Below the pieces are notes generated by a model that did not search any database, was not told the origin of the DNA, and worked only from the letters and a program-made list of their open reading frames with translations. A stretch of 64,000 nt of DNA from Bacteroides sp. (lineage in GTDB: Bacteria > Bacillota > Clostridia > Lachnospirales > Lachnospiraceae): assembly GCA_023666705.1 (NCBI GenBank), contig JAMPBO010000009.1, forward strand, positions 62,001 to 126,000. The letters are read 5' to 3'. Made by a program: the position numbers and the translations under genes. Positions 25,101 to 33,903 of this stretch are shown piece by piece. Within the stretch, counting starts at the first letter, position 1, and the number at the start of each line of letters is the position of its first letter.

Positions 25101-26774
25101 CTAATATTTAAATTCTATATTATTAAAATGTATCTTTGACAAATCCCAATCCTTAATATCCGACTTTTGGAAATCCTGTTGTTTTATCGTTCTCATCGCA
25201 ACCTTGACATTTCTCTCCGTAAATTCTGCAATAGCATCAGAAAGGGCCTCCAGATTGGCAGGCTCCTTAAAATACTGGATAGCAAGAAAGTTTTCGGAGC
25301 TGTCCGTAATCACTACATCAATTGTGCCCGCCGTTTCTCCCGGTACAATGCTTGCCTTGTCAAGATAGGTTCTCTCCATCCGCATAAGCGACGCTTTAAT
25401 ATCACGCCATGCCGATACAATCCTCATAATTTCCTTGTAATCTGCATCCTTATATTTTTCCCTGTAGTTTTTCAGAACCTTTTCGCTCTGTGCCGCATCC
25501 GCAGACTCTGCCTTCTTTTCTTTTGTTGTATCCTCAGTGCTTACCACGGTCTGCTGCATTACTTCCCTTTCTGTGGCAACGTCATGCTCCGGTACATAAT
25601 GAACCGCTATTCCCTCTCCAGATTCAATGGCGGAAATTTTCTCCTCAAGCTCCTCAATCCGCTTTAACGCCGCATCGTAGCCCTCCTGCATCTGTGGCTT
25701 AATCATTTTTATGACTGCAACCTCAAGGACAATCTTTTTTGTGGATGAGCGGTTTATTTTCGTCGCCGCCTCCTGAAGTATGTTGATATAATTAATCAGA
25801 TATCCCTCTGACAGTTTTTTACCCAGTTCAATCAGAACCGGAACATTTTCCGATGTGACATCCACTGTCATTTCAGGATTCAGTTTAAGTACCAGTATAT
25901 TTCTTATAAAGCCCGTAAACTCATTTACAACCTGTGTCAGATCCTTGCCATTCCATACAGCATCATCCACAATATCTATGGCAGTGAGTGTATCTCCTGC
26001 CAAAATGGCTTTCATCAGCTTGACATATATATCAATATCCACGGCTCCCACAGTCTCTAATACCTTGTCATAGGTAAGCTGCTCGCCCAGATTAAATGCA
26101 ATGCATTGATCCAGTATGCTTAACGCATCACGCATGGAGCCATCTGCTGCTTTAGCGACATACTCCAACGCCTCCCGTGTAGCATCCACCTGTTCCCTGT
26201 CAGTAAGTTGCGTCAGCCTGTCGGTAATTGTCTCAATTGAAATTCTTCTAAAATCGTACCTCTGGCATCTTGACATAATCGTCGCCGGAATCATATGCGA
26301 CTCTGTTGTCGCCAGAATAAATATGACATACTCAGGCGGTTCCTCAAGAGTCTTAAGCAGTGCATTAAATGCCCCCTTAGACAGCATATGAACCTCATCA
26401 ATAATGTAAACCAGATATTTTCCCTGCGTAGGTGAATATTGAACCGCACCGTTTATCTGTCTGATATTATCAACACCATTATTTGATGCCGCATCAATCT
26501 CGATGACATTCATGGAATTGCCTGCCGAAATAGCCCTACAGCTTTCGCATTGGTTACACGGACTGCCATCTACGGGGTTTTCGCAGTTTACCGCCTTTGC
26601 CATGAGCTTTGCAACCGTAGTTTTTCCTGTTCCTCTTGTTCCACAAAAAAGATATGCATGTCCGATTCTGTCATTTTTTATTTGATTTTTCAGGGTAGTA
26701 ACAATGTGTTCCTGCCCCTTTACCTCCTGAAATTCATCAGGACGCCACTTTCTGTATAACGCCATGTAAGACAT
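25101..26774 (-). CDS. dnaX: DNA polymerase III subunit gamma/tau
   Basis: This is the clamp-loader ATPase of the replicative polymerase. The 557 residues begin MALYRKWRPDEFQEVKGQEHIV, with Walker A GTRGTGKTT, a zinc module (CENPVDGSPCNQCESC), Walker B YIIDEVHML and the sensor SRCQRYDF. The C-terminal third (tau part) is less conserved and ends in a domain that in tau binds the polymerase. No obvious programmed-frameshift slippery run was noticed. No signal-recognition-particle RNA was seen upstream, where it lies in some Bacillota. Confidence 0.97.
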   Translation of the reverse strand: MSYMALYRKWRPDEFQEVKGQEHIVTTLKNQIKNDRIGHAYLFCGTRGTGKTTVAKLMAKAVNCENPVDGSPCNQCESCRAISAGNSMNVIEIDAASNNGVDNIRQINGAVQYSPTQGKYLVYIIDEVHMLSKGAFNALLKTLEEPPEYVIFILATTESHMIPATIMSRCQRYDFRRISIETITDRLTQLTDREQVDATREALEYVAKAADGSMRDALSILDQCIAFNLGEQLTYDKVLETVGAVDIDIYVKLMKAILAGDTLTAIDIVDDAVWNGKDLTQVVNEFTGFIRNILVLKLNPEMTVDVTSENVPVLIELGKKLSEGYLINYINILQEAATKINRSSTKKIVLEVAVIKMIKPQMQEGYDAALKRIEELEEKISAIESGEGIAVHYVPEHDVATEREVMQQTVVSTEDTTKEKKAESADAAQSEKVLKNYREKYKDADYKEIMRIVSAWRDIKASLMRMERTYLDKASIVPGETAGTIDVVITDSSENFLAIQYFKEPANLEALSDAIAEFTERNVKVAMRTIKQQDFQKSDIKDWDLSKIHFNNIEFKY

Positions 26775-26796
26775 ATGGCAATTCCACCCTCAACCT

Positions 26797-27798
26797 CTAT
26801 TTTTCAAACTTGAATATCTGATCTAACATTCTAAGTGTTTTAAAGTTTCCCTTCGCAGTAATTTCACCTGACATAAAGCCCTTCTGGAAGGTAAGCTTTC
26901 CTCCGATAATCTTCTTCATCAAGGTGCTGTTTAACTTCATTTTTACATCTGACTCCTGCATTTCCCCGTACTCACAGTAAAGCTCATTTCCAACATCGAT
27001 AATAAGATTTTTGCCTAAATCCGCAATAATAATAACATATTTTGCCGCAAAATCCTTTTCCGGATGGTAATGTGTATATAATGCTTCTATAAAATCATCA
27101 TCATATACCCGTTCCGGCTGCTCCTCACCGCCAAGCATCTGTTTAAACATTGCTGACAGCTCCTCGATATCCTCTTTCTGCTTTTTCACATAACCGTCAT
27201 CCGCAACAAACTTGGAAAGCTGCTCACTCTCCTGAGGTGTAAGCTTAATATTGTGCGTTTTTATTATGTTGTTCTTGACTGCAATATTGCTTGTCGGCAG
27301 CTTAACCGCCTTTTTATTAATGTTTCTGTAAAGATTTTCTGCCGTCTTTTCGATTATGGCAAGATATGCAGGATTCCGCTCAAACACCTCGTGGCTGTCC
27401 ACATAAGAAGCAAGTCCGTTCATGGATATGCCTCCCAGTATATCCCACGCCTTACGGAGTAACATTTCCGCATCCTGCTCTCCATATGCCGTAGCAACCA
27501 CAATCGGAAGCATATATAATGTGGAAATTTTTTCCTTATCACCATACAGCCAGCACATGTCAAGAAACTGCTGCATATACCCACCTATACTAAACCACTC
27601 AAGACTGACTGCAAGTATCACACCGTCACAATCCTTAAGTGTATTGGGAAGTGTTGCAATTCCACTTTTATCCTCGTACATATTATATCTGTTTACTTCA
27701 ACACGAAGCTCCTCAAGTACCTGTATCACCTTGTCCAAAACAAACAATGTCGGATCCTCAAGCAGCCCTCTGCCACCGTAATATACATTAACCTTCAC
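26797..27798 (-). CDS. Flavodoxin-fold/FMN-reductase-like protein fused to an SCP2-like domain
   Basis: The N-terminal 170 or so residues (MKVNVYYGGRGLLEDPTLFVLDKV...VILAVSLEWFSIGGYMQQFLDMCWLYG) look like an NADPH-dependent FMN reductase or flavodoxin fold. The C-terminal 100 or so residues (FIEALYTHYHPEKDFAAKYVIIIADLG...LTFQKGFMSGEITAKGNFKTLRMLDQIF) match SCP2/sterol-carrier-like lipid-binding domains. I start at the GTG at 27798, 8 nt after AGAGG; the GTG at 27807 is inside the ribosome site. The substrate is unknown. The joint suggests redox chemistry on a hydrophobic ligand, which is inference. It lies 22 nt upstream of dnaX and may share its transcript. Confidence 0.82.
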   Translation of the reverse strand: MKVNVYYGGRGLLEDPTLFVLDKVIQVLEELRVEVNRYNMYEDKSGIATLPNTLKDCDGVILAVSLEWFSIGGYMQQFLDMCWLYGDKEKISTLYMLPIVVATAYGEQDAEMLLRKAWDILGGISMNGLASYVDSHEVFERNPAYLAIIEKTAENLYRNINKKAVKLPTSNIAVKNNIIKTHNIKLTPQESEQLSKFVADDGYVKKQKEDIEELSAMFKQMLGGEEQPERVYDDDFIEALYTHYHPEKDFAAKYVIIIADLGKNLIIDVGNELYCEYGEMQESDVKMKLNSTLMKKIIGGKLTFQKGFMSGEITAKGNFKTLRMLDQIFKFEK

Positions 27799-27842
27799 TT
27801 TTTCCACCTCTTAAAAATAATCGCAGTTTCCTATAATATAAC

Positions 27843-27872
27843 AAAAATAGCCTTTTTAGTAAAGGCTATTTA
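27843..27872 (-). terminator. Terminator at the end of the Tad pilus operon
   Basis: On the minus strand AAATAGCC pairs with GGCTATTT around CTTTACTAAAAA-type loop sequence and is followed by TTTTTG. The stop codon of the FHA gene lies inside the stem. Confidence 0.88.
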
Positions 27873-28774
27873 ACGAAGAATTCCTCATTGGCAAATGATA
27901 TGATATCTCCCTGTCGCAATATTCGCCCTTCCCCTTGCCCTAACCGCTCATAGTTTAAAAATGTTCCATTGGTCGAATCTGCATCTTTAATTATTATTTC
28001 ATTTCCCTGTTTATATATACATGCGTGGATACGGCTTATTTGATTTGTGGGCAATCTGTAATCCGATTCCCGTTTTCCGCGTCCAATGACAATCGTGTCG
28101 CTGTATTTGTCGAGTTCCATTGCTTCCAGTGCCCCGTTTGTCAGTGGAACAAGTCCCGTAATTTTAGGTTCCTCCTTATCATTTGTTTTTTTGTCTGTTA
28201 TGATAATTTCCTCATCCTTAATTTCCTCCAAAACACATCCCCTAAACTGCTCCAGTGCAACTGCATCCCTGCAAATCATGTCATAAAGTCCATACATATA
28301 AACCAGCCCCGGTCTGTCCCTGTGGTCAAACCTTTTCATAAGCGTTTCCAGTAAACCCCGTATTTGAAGTTTTATGTCCCTGTTATACCCCGGAACATAG
28401 ATTAGTCCTATGTTTCTTAAATCTGCCCTGTACAAAATATACTGCGGTTCCAGTACAAGATCCTCCGCATCCAAAAGATACTTTTCCAGGCTTGCGATAC
28501 ATTCACATATTTGTGAAAAGATAAGCCGCAGCATGGCACCGTCAAGCCGAAGCTTATACAGCACCCGCTCCAAAATATAGGATGTCCCCGTATGATACCG
28601 TAGCCATATTTCACCATCTATCTCCCTGCTTGAGGGCTTTAACATATATGGTATGTGATTTTCCTCAAGCATAGGCAGTTTATAACCGATAGGCGACACT
28701 TTAAGCTCCCTTTGATTTCCAATTTTGATATCAACAAAATTTTCCAAATCACTACTCCTGAAAGATATCTCCAT
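27866..28774 (-). CDS. FHA-domain protein with DUF6382-like N-terminus, last gene of the Tad operon
   Basis: This 302-residue protein has an N-terminal region of about 200 residues (IPYMLKPSSREIDGEIWLRYHTGTSYILERVLY), as in DUF6382 proteins of clostridial pilus loci. A charged linker follows, then a C-terminal FHA domain (DTIVIGRGKRESDYRLPTNQISRIHACIYKQGNEIIIKDADSTNGTFLN) with the GRG, SRxH and STNGT phosphothreonine-binding residues. No membrane segment. FHA domains read threonine phosphorylation, so the pilus may be under kinase control; no kinase is in this window. The ATG is preceded by AGGAGG and overlaps the end of the TadE-like gene by 23 nt. Confidence 0.85.
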   Translation of the reverse strand: MEISFRSSDLENFVDIKIGNQRELKVSPIGYKLPMLEENHIPYMLKPSSREIDGEIWLRYHTGTSYILERVLYKLRLDGAMLRLIFSQICECIASLEKYLLDAEDLVLEPQYILYRADLRNIGLIYVPGYNRDIKLQIRGLLETLMKRFDHRDRPGLVYMYGLYDMICRDAVALEQFRGCVLEEIKDEEIIITDKKTNDKEEPKITGLVPLTNGALEAMELDKYSDTIVIGRGKRESDYRLPTNQISRIHACIYKQGNEIIIKDADSTNGTFLNYERLGQGEGRILRQGDIISFANEEFFVK

Positions 28775-29198
28775 ATGCCTGCCACCTCCTTAATCGTCCG
28801 GTACATTTATCATACTCCGTACAATATAAAACAATGGGATTGCTGTATCCTAAAATCCCCTTTATACCGCTTGGCTGTGCCTTGACCAAGCCCTTTTCCG
28901 TATAAATTTTTATGTTCTTGTTATTTGCGTTTGCTACATTCTTACCATCCATATTTACTTCATATGTATAAATTGTACTGTATGCCACTTCCTGAGCCTT
29001 GCCGTCAACAATTGTATTGACCAAAAGTGCCATACACAGTACGACAATGCCAAGTACAATCGGCATAATCAGGCACATCTCAACGGTTATACTTCCCCTG
29101 TTATTTTTTATATTATCTTTTATCATATCGTTTATATTATCTTTTTGGTTATTTTTTATGTTATATTTTTTGTTCCATTCATTTTGTTTTTTGTTCAT
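28752..29198 (-). CDS. TadE-like minor pseudopilin (second)
   Basis: This 148-residue protein has a very lysine/asparagine-rich cytoplasmic start (NKKQNEWNKKYNIKNNQKDN), then the TadE-type pseudopilin helix NNRGSITVEMCLIMPIVLGIVVLCMALLV, with the glutamate five residues after the processing-type glycine. A 75-residue exported domain follows. The ATG at 29198 has AGGGGA upstream and avoids the longer frame overlapping the previous gene. The A/T-rich coding of the start is composition-biased (repeats of AAT/AAA codons). It would be cleaved by the operon's prepilin peptidase and assembled in or under the Flp pilus. Confidence 0.83.
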   Translation of the reverse strand: MNKKQNEWNKKYNIKNNQKDNINDMIKDNIKNNRGSITVEMCLIMPIVLGIVVLCMALLVNTIVDGKAQEVAYSTIYTYEVNMDGKNVANANNKNIKIYTEKGLVKAQPSGIKGILGYSNPIVLYCTEYDKCTGRLRRWQAYGDIFQE

Positions 29199-29221
29199 GA
29201 TATTTTCCCCTAATTTCAATC

Positions 29222-29962
29222 TCACCTTCCCCCACATCTGATGCATGGCGGTAAAGTTCCTACCTCACGTAAGCTTACCTTATAAACAGTACGCTTAAGC
29301 CCACTGCAGGTTTTGTCTGAATGATATGCGTTTCCTGTTGATGTTATGTAAACAAAATTGCCACATTCCTGTCCGCAAAAGCTACAGGGTCGCAGCCCAT
29401 TCTTGTCTGCTACCGTTCTGCTGACGCCTGAAACCGACAGTGACAAGTGAGTACAACTCCTGCTCAAATGGTATACATCCCTGTTGTCCGTAACATATAC
29501 ATATGTTTCATCACCACATAAATCTTCATCCGTGCCATTTTTGTAACCGATGTAAGCTTTCTGGGTAATCGTGTAATTTTTCTTTCCCGCAAATGCTCCA
29601 AAAAAAGGAACTCTTACACTTAACGTATAGCTTACATTAAGGGTAACCTTGTCCTTTTCGTCCAAATACACGGAACCGAAAAAGCTCACTCCTGACACTC
29701 CGCCCTTCACATATTTTTCAACAAGAGCTTCATTGTCCAAATAGTTTTTAAATTTATGCTCTGCAATCAATCCGTTTCCGTCTCCGATGTAGGCATACTC
29801 CGCCAAATATTCTGCAGTTTCCGATGCCGCCTCAAATATAAGATTTTCCGCAATTTTACACTGGCAGAATCCATACAGGGCAAGCATGGCAAACAAAAAA
29901 ATTGGCAGTATAAGCGTTGCTTCCACAACTGTGTTCCCTCTATTATTTTTAAGATGATTCAT
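29222..29962 (-). CDS. TadE-like pseudopilin with duplicated cysteine module
   Basis: This 246-residue protein has an N-terminal prepilin helix (NNRGNTVVEATLILPIFLFAMLALYGF) and a domain of about 120 residues. It ends in two copies of a cysteine module: VYVTDNRDVYHLSRSCTHL...LRPCSFCG and VYITSTGNAYHSDKTCSGL...LPPCIRCGG. Each has Y-H-x4-C and a C-x2-C-G end, suggesting metal binding or disulfides outside the cell. I start at the ATG at 29962 after GAAAGGAC. It belongs to the Tad operon, 71 nt after the DUF5702 gene... the module may bind a surface ligand; this is inference. Confidence 0.82.
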   Translation of the reverse strand: MNHLKNNRGNTVVEATLILPIFLFAMLALYGFCQCKIAENLIFEAASETAEYLAEYAYIGDGNGLIAEHKFKNYLDNEALVEKYVKGGVSGVSFFGSVYLDEKDKVTLNVSYTLSVRVPFFGAFAGKKNYTITQKAYIGYKNGTDEDLCGDETYVYVTDNRDVYHLSRSCTHLSLSVSGVSRTVADKNGLRPCSFCGQECGNFVYITSTGNAYHSDKTCSGLKRTVYKVSLREVGTLPPCIRCGGR

Positions 29963-30066
29963 AGTTTTTAATGTCCTTTCTCCCAACGTCTCTGCCCTCA
30001 GTATAGTTTGCACCCGGAGAGGATTTTTTTAAGATGGCAGGACAGAGGACGCTGGGGCAAAGGACA

Positions 30067-31533
30067 TTAATATCCTCCCTGCTGTCTGATATTGTATTGT
30101 TTATTTTGATATGTAATCCGAAAGTCAATCTCTACATTAGTTGCACCATTTGCAATATCAAAGCTTTCATCGTCAACACTGGCATTTACATCCATAAGGT
30201 CAAGCATCCTAAGATATGTCCTATCCATGCTTGTGGCAAGCAGCAGCATAATATAGTCCTCATAGCCGGTTCCCTCCTCACAGCCCTGCCCCTCAAATAT
30301 GCTTTCGCCCAGATTATTTAAATCGGTTATCCAGCTTTCATTGCTTTTTAAAAAAGGTATTTTTTCGCCATGCATCAAAATTCTCACATCTGCAATTCCC
30401 TCCACATAGGACCAGCAGCCCGCTATCAGAACCTTGTACACCGTAGCAGGTATTTTTGTTTTGACTGCAAGAGCCCTCGCAATCTTCATTACCTTTTTCA
30501 TTCTTGCTGTATCTGAGAGGAGATACGCGTAATTTTGCGGGAATCGCAAAAGGATGATTCGTTCCACTGTTTTTTTCAGGTTTTTCTCATCCGTATTTTT
30601 GCCATTCACAAGGTACTCAAGCTCATAGCTTAAAACAGAGCTGTCATTAATCTCTTTATTTGTGGCACAGTTAAAAACCTCTAAGCTGTAGGACAAGCCA
30701 CAGGCTGATGTAAGCAGACCTTCCTTCCAGCCCTCCTGTGATTTCATGTCCTTTATCATATCGCTGCAGCTGTCAAACCTCATATTTGTATTTGCCACAT
30801 TCCAAAAAGCACCTTTTAATTGATTTGATATACATGTCTTCGTATTAATTTCGGCGGCACTCACTTCAAAATCCTCAGGCAGTACAAGCATAAGCAGACC
30901 TGATGCATTTAATGACCTGGTAAAATCCCGTGGATCACGGACACTGCTCTTATGCGTGCTTCCTTCTGCCTCCTTATCATTATTTTTTTTGCTACCCGTC
31001 TCTTCTTTCCCCTCTTCCTTTTCACTGCTTATATTTTCTTCTGCCCTGTGCTGCTCCTTATCCTGGTTTTCCACCTCAGAAGCCAGATCATTTGGCAGTG
31101 TATCACTTCCTTCTCCTATGTTTTCAATCAGCTTTTCAGCTTCATTTTTTATCACGGCATATTTCGTATAATCTTCAATCTGTTTTTTCAGCTCCTGACA
31201 TTCATTTTGCCATATATATGTATAGTCATTTACAATTGCTTCCTCCACACTGAAATTTTCTCCCAGCCTTTTTGAAATATTATTTTCAAGTCTTTGTTCT
31301 ATATCCGCCTCCCCAAGTCCTCCTAAGGTTTTATCAAAAAGGAGAACATGATAATGTTCAAATATGTAAGTGTTGTATTCAGCCTTTACATCCGATACCA
31401 CTGATTTTGTTGCAATCTCAGCCTTTTCTTTTGCTGACAGACTGTTAATGACTCCTATTACCGTCATTGCCAGCAAAAGCATTCCACTCATCATCAGACA
31501 TAAAAACACTGTTATCTGCCCACTATTTTTCAT
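30067..31533 (-). CDS. DUF5702-type pilus-locus protein
   Basis: This 488-residue protein begins with a prepilin-like or signal-anchor helix (NSGQITVFLCLMMSGMLLLAMTVIGVINSLSAKEKAE). A coiled-coil-prone region and a low-complexity charged linker (EENISSEKEEGKEETGSKKNNDKEAEGS) follow, then a C-terminal half with VLIAGCWSYVEGIADVRILMHGEKIPFLKS and YEDYIMLLLATSMDRTYLRMLDLMD. The pattern fits DUF5702, found in Tad loci of Lachnospiraceae. It may be the functional counterpart of TadG, which links the pilus to the envelope, but the sequence does not show this. The ATG at 31533 has GAGGAGG upstream. Located between the pilin and the TadE genes. Confidence 0.8.
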   Translation of the reverse strand: MKNSGQITVFLCLMMSGMLLLAMTVIGVINSLSAKEKAEIATKSVVSDVKAEYNTYIFEHYHVLLFDKTLGGLGEADIEQRLENNISKRLGENFSVEEAIVNDYTYIWQNECQELKKQIEDYTKYAVIKNEAEKLIENIGEGSDTLPNDLASEVENQDKEQHRAEENISSEKEEGKEETGSKKNNDKEAEGSTHKSSVRDPRDFTRSLNASGLLMLVLPEDFEVSAAEINTKTCISNQLKGAFWNVANTNMRFDSCSDMIKDMKSQEGWKEGLLTSACGLSYSLEVFNCATNKEINDSSVLSYELEYLVNGKNTDEKNLKKTVERIILLRFPQNYAYLLSDTARMKKVMKIARALAVKTKIPATVYKVLIAGCWSYVEGIADVRILMHGEKIPFLKSNESWITDLNNLGESIFEGQGCEEGTGYEDYIMLLLATSMDRTYLRMLDLMDVNASVDDESFDIANGATNVEIDFRITYQNKQYNIRQQGGY

Positions 31534-31632
31534 GTTCTCCTCCTCTCTTTGAACATCCGCCAATTCCTTAACAGGTTCCTTTCGGAACATGCCTATGGGT
31601 TGACACTGTATGTTGTGAATTTCATAAGATAT

Positions 31633-31800
31633 TTATGAATAAATATCTCCGGCATCTGCATTAATTGATTTCCATATATTCATGACCAATGCCTTTATCT
31701 GTTTCTGAAATATTGCGACCATTGCAATCAGAACGACCATAATTAAAATCACTTCCACAACACCCATACCATCTTCGTCCACCATAAACCTTTTTATCAT
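31633..31800 (-). CDS. Flp-type (type IVb) pilin
   Basis: This 55-residue small pilin reads MIKRFMVDEDGMGVVEVILIMVVLIAMVAIFQKQIKALVMNIWKSI. It has a short leader ending in DEDG-M-G, then GVVEVILIMVVL with the glutamate at +5 or so of the mature helix, and nothing but the helix after it, as in Flp pilins. I choose the ATG at 31800, where GGAGG lies 8 nt upstream; that GGAGG overlaps an earlier in-frame ATG at 31815. As the only classical pilin gene of the operon it should form the fibre shaft after cleavage by the prepilin peptidase. Confidence 0.88.
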   Translation of the reverse strand: MIKRFMVDEDGMGVVEVILIMVVLIAMVAIFQKQIKALVMNIWKSINADAGDIYS

Positions 31801-31830
31801 AATATCTGCCTCCATTCACCACCTTCTTAG

Positions 31831-33138
31831 TTATAGACTCACCAGAACCGGAGTAACTATTATGAGCATCACGACAAGAAGCATTACAACCATGGGAATT
31901 AAAAGCTTCGTTGAAGCTTCCTCTCCTTTTTTCCTGATATTTTCTTTCCGTATTTCCAAAGAAACGGCGACCTCGTTTTCCATAAGCTTAAGCAGATCCT
32001 TTGTTCCTATTTTTATATTTCTGCTTATCTGGTTCATAAGCCTCCGGTAAGCCGTCGGTCCTAATCTTTGACCCAGCTCCTCGTAGGCTGTACACTCATC
32101 CAAGCCTGAGTCAATTTGATTTATTGCATGCTCCATCTCTAAAACTAAAACATTCTTTTTATTATTCATTTTAATCAGTTGACACATCCCCGATTTCACC
32201 GTTAATCCCGCACTTAGGAAAAGCCATAGACTGTTTACAAGCTCAGGATATAAATCCATTAGCATCCTATTTCTATCACTGACCCTTTTTCGCTCATTCA
32301 CAGCTTCTCCCAGTGCGAAAATAATACAAAAAATAATACCAAACGTAAAAATTTGAACAGATGTATTGTTTGTTTCTTGTTGTAATGATAGCTTCACTCC
32401 AAATATGTCATTTGGAATTTGTATCTCACTTTGGTTACGATTTTCCTTTTCCAAATTGCCAAGTACATCCTTTGCCCTTGTGAGCATCTCACTTTCCCCT
32501 ATCGGTTCTATTCCGAGAGTATACTCATGCCTGTTTGTATAATCCCCATATTCAAGTACGGCGGTGAGAGTAACATACCTTTTTTCATTCAGCTTATCCC
32601 GATTCACCTGCCCGCTTGAGGCTACGATATCAGGTTCACTCATCATCCACGTAAGCTCAAAATCCTTTAGATGCTCCTCTGGAATCGTTATGTCATTGCA
32701 AACATGCATTAAATCCGTGTTACTACCGATCAGCTCTCTTTCATATTCCATAAACAGCTCTTCGCTTTTTTCGTAAAACTCAGATGCTGTATATTCCAAA
32801 GGCATAACCTCATAATTCAGCTTGGTTTTATCACCCTGATAATCCATGTTTATTTCATATTCCTTTACCTGTCCACCATAATCATCCCGTACTATAATAT
32901 TGCTGCCATCCTCCTCCTTTCTTTCCACAATGGCGGCCGTAAGCGATATAAGATTAAATACGAGAAATAAAATCATACAGGCAATCATCCGTTTCTTTGT
33001 AATGGGAAACGGACCTGCAAAATGCTTCCTGACAAATTCGGACCGTCTGCCGCCGCCCTTATATTTACTGAAATGGTGCCTGCTTACAATAACAAGAAAT
33101 ATGTAAAAAACAAGCACTAAAATGTTCACTGTAATCAC
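31831..33138 (-). CDS. tadC: Tad secretion inner-membrane protein TadC (type II secretion F family)
   Basis: This 435-residue platform protein has an N-terminal helix, then a large non-membrane domain of about 200 residues (YGGQVKEYEINMDYQGDKTKLNYEVMPLEY...), then helices and the T2SSF core (LWLFLSAGLTVKSGMCQLIKMNNKK...TKDLLKLMENEVAVSLEIRKENIRKKGEEASTKLLIPMVVMLLVVMLIIV). The extracellular insert makes it about 130 residues longer than ordinary TadC. Start GTG with AAAGGAG upstream. It lies directly after the tadB-like gene in the operon. Confidence 0.86.
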   Translation of the reverse strand: MITVNILVLVFYIFLVIVSRHHFSKYKGGGRRSEFVRKHFAGPFPITKKRMIACMILFLVFNLISLTAAIVERKEEDGSNIIVRDDYGGQVKEYEINMDYQGDKTKLNYEVMPLEYTASEFYEKSEELFMEYERELIGSNTDLMHVCNDITIPEEHLKDFELTWMMSEPDIVASSGQVNRDKLNEKRYVTLTAVLEYGDYTNRHEYTLGIEPIGESEMLTRAKDVLGNLEKENRNQSEIQIPNDIFGVKLSLQQETNNTSVQIFTFGIIFCIIFALGEAVNERKRVSDRNRMLMDLYPELVNSLWLFLSAGLTVKSGMCQLIKMNNKKNVLVLEMEHAINQIDSGLDECTAYEELGQRLGPTAYRRLMNQISRNIKIGTKDLLKLMENEVAVSLEIRKENIRKKGEEASTKLLIPMVVMLLVVMLIIVTPVLVSL

Positions 33139-33165
33139 AGTAACTCTCCTTTCACTCCTTCATTT

Positions 33166-33903
33166 TTAATAAGCTTCTATTGCCGTAATTTTATCAATGA
33201 CAAATGCCATTCCGATTGTCACCCCAAGACATATTGTCATAAAAATATGACCAAATAAACTGTCATATAAAACATTGGAATATGACACTCCCGTAATCCG
33301 CAAATACAACATAATTGCAAACGGCATAACTGTCATGATTCTTCCCTCCAGCCGTTTAGAAGCAATCATTGTATTGATTTCAAGCTCCGTCACACTTTTT
33401 TCCGTCATACTTGCGGAAAACTGCCTGAAAATATAAATCATGTTTCCACCATATTTTTTTCCAATTGCCAAAAGTCCCGACAATTGGCTTATTTCCGGTA
33501 TTTCACTTTTTTCTCCCAGCTCGCTCATTGCCACATGCAGCTCTTCGCCACAGGAAATCTTATTCAGCATAAGCTTAAGCTCTTCCCTCATATAGTTTTC
33601 TTCCCCTGACTTTGACATTTCGCCCAGTACATAGGCAAGTGCATTTTCCATGGAATAACCTGCCGATAATGCAGCCGATAACCCCACTACCACATTTTTA
33701 AAATCCTCCCGAAGAAGTTTTTTCCTGTCATTCTTAAATGCACGCATGTCTTTCCAGTGCAGGTATGCCAGATACGGCAGCACCATAAATATCCCCCACC
33801 ATCTGTCATAAAACAGAAAGCTGCATACCGCCCCTATTACAAGAAGCTTCGCCGTATTTCCTGCGTACCAGCCTATGCTTGGGATATAAAGCTTATATTT
33901 CAC
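33166..33903 (-). CDS. tadB: Tad secretion inner-membrane protein TadB (type II secretion F family)
   Basis: This 245-residue membrane protein has the T2SSF core: FKNVVVGLSAALSAGYSMENALAYVLGEM, KKYGGNMIYIFRQFSASMTEK and terminal membrane helices. It pairs with the neighbouring TadC as the membrane platform for pilus assembly. The GTG start overlaps the tadA stop and has GGAGG 6 nt before it, showing translational coupling. Confidence 0.87.
   Translation of the reverse strand: MKYKLYIPSIGWYAGNTAKLLVIGAVCSFLFYDRWWGIFMVLPYLAYLHWKDMRAFKNDRKKLLREDFKNVVVGLSAALSAGYSMENALAYVLGEMSKSGEENYMREELKLMLNKISCGEELHVAMSELGEKSEIPEISQLSGLLAIGKKYGGNMIYIFRQFSASMTEKSVTELEINTMIASKRLEGRIMTVMPFAIMLYLRITGVSYSNVLYDSLFGHIFMTICLGVTIGMAFVIDKITAIEAY

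Noticed and set aside
26775..26796. Signal recognition particle RNA upstream of dnaX
   Set aside because: The gap is 22 nt and the next gene is on the same strand; no room for the RNA.
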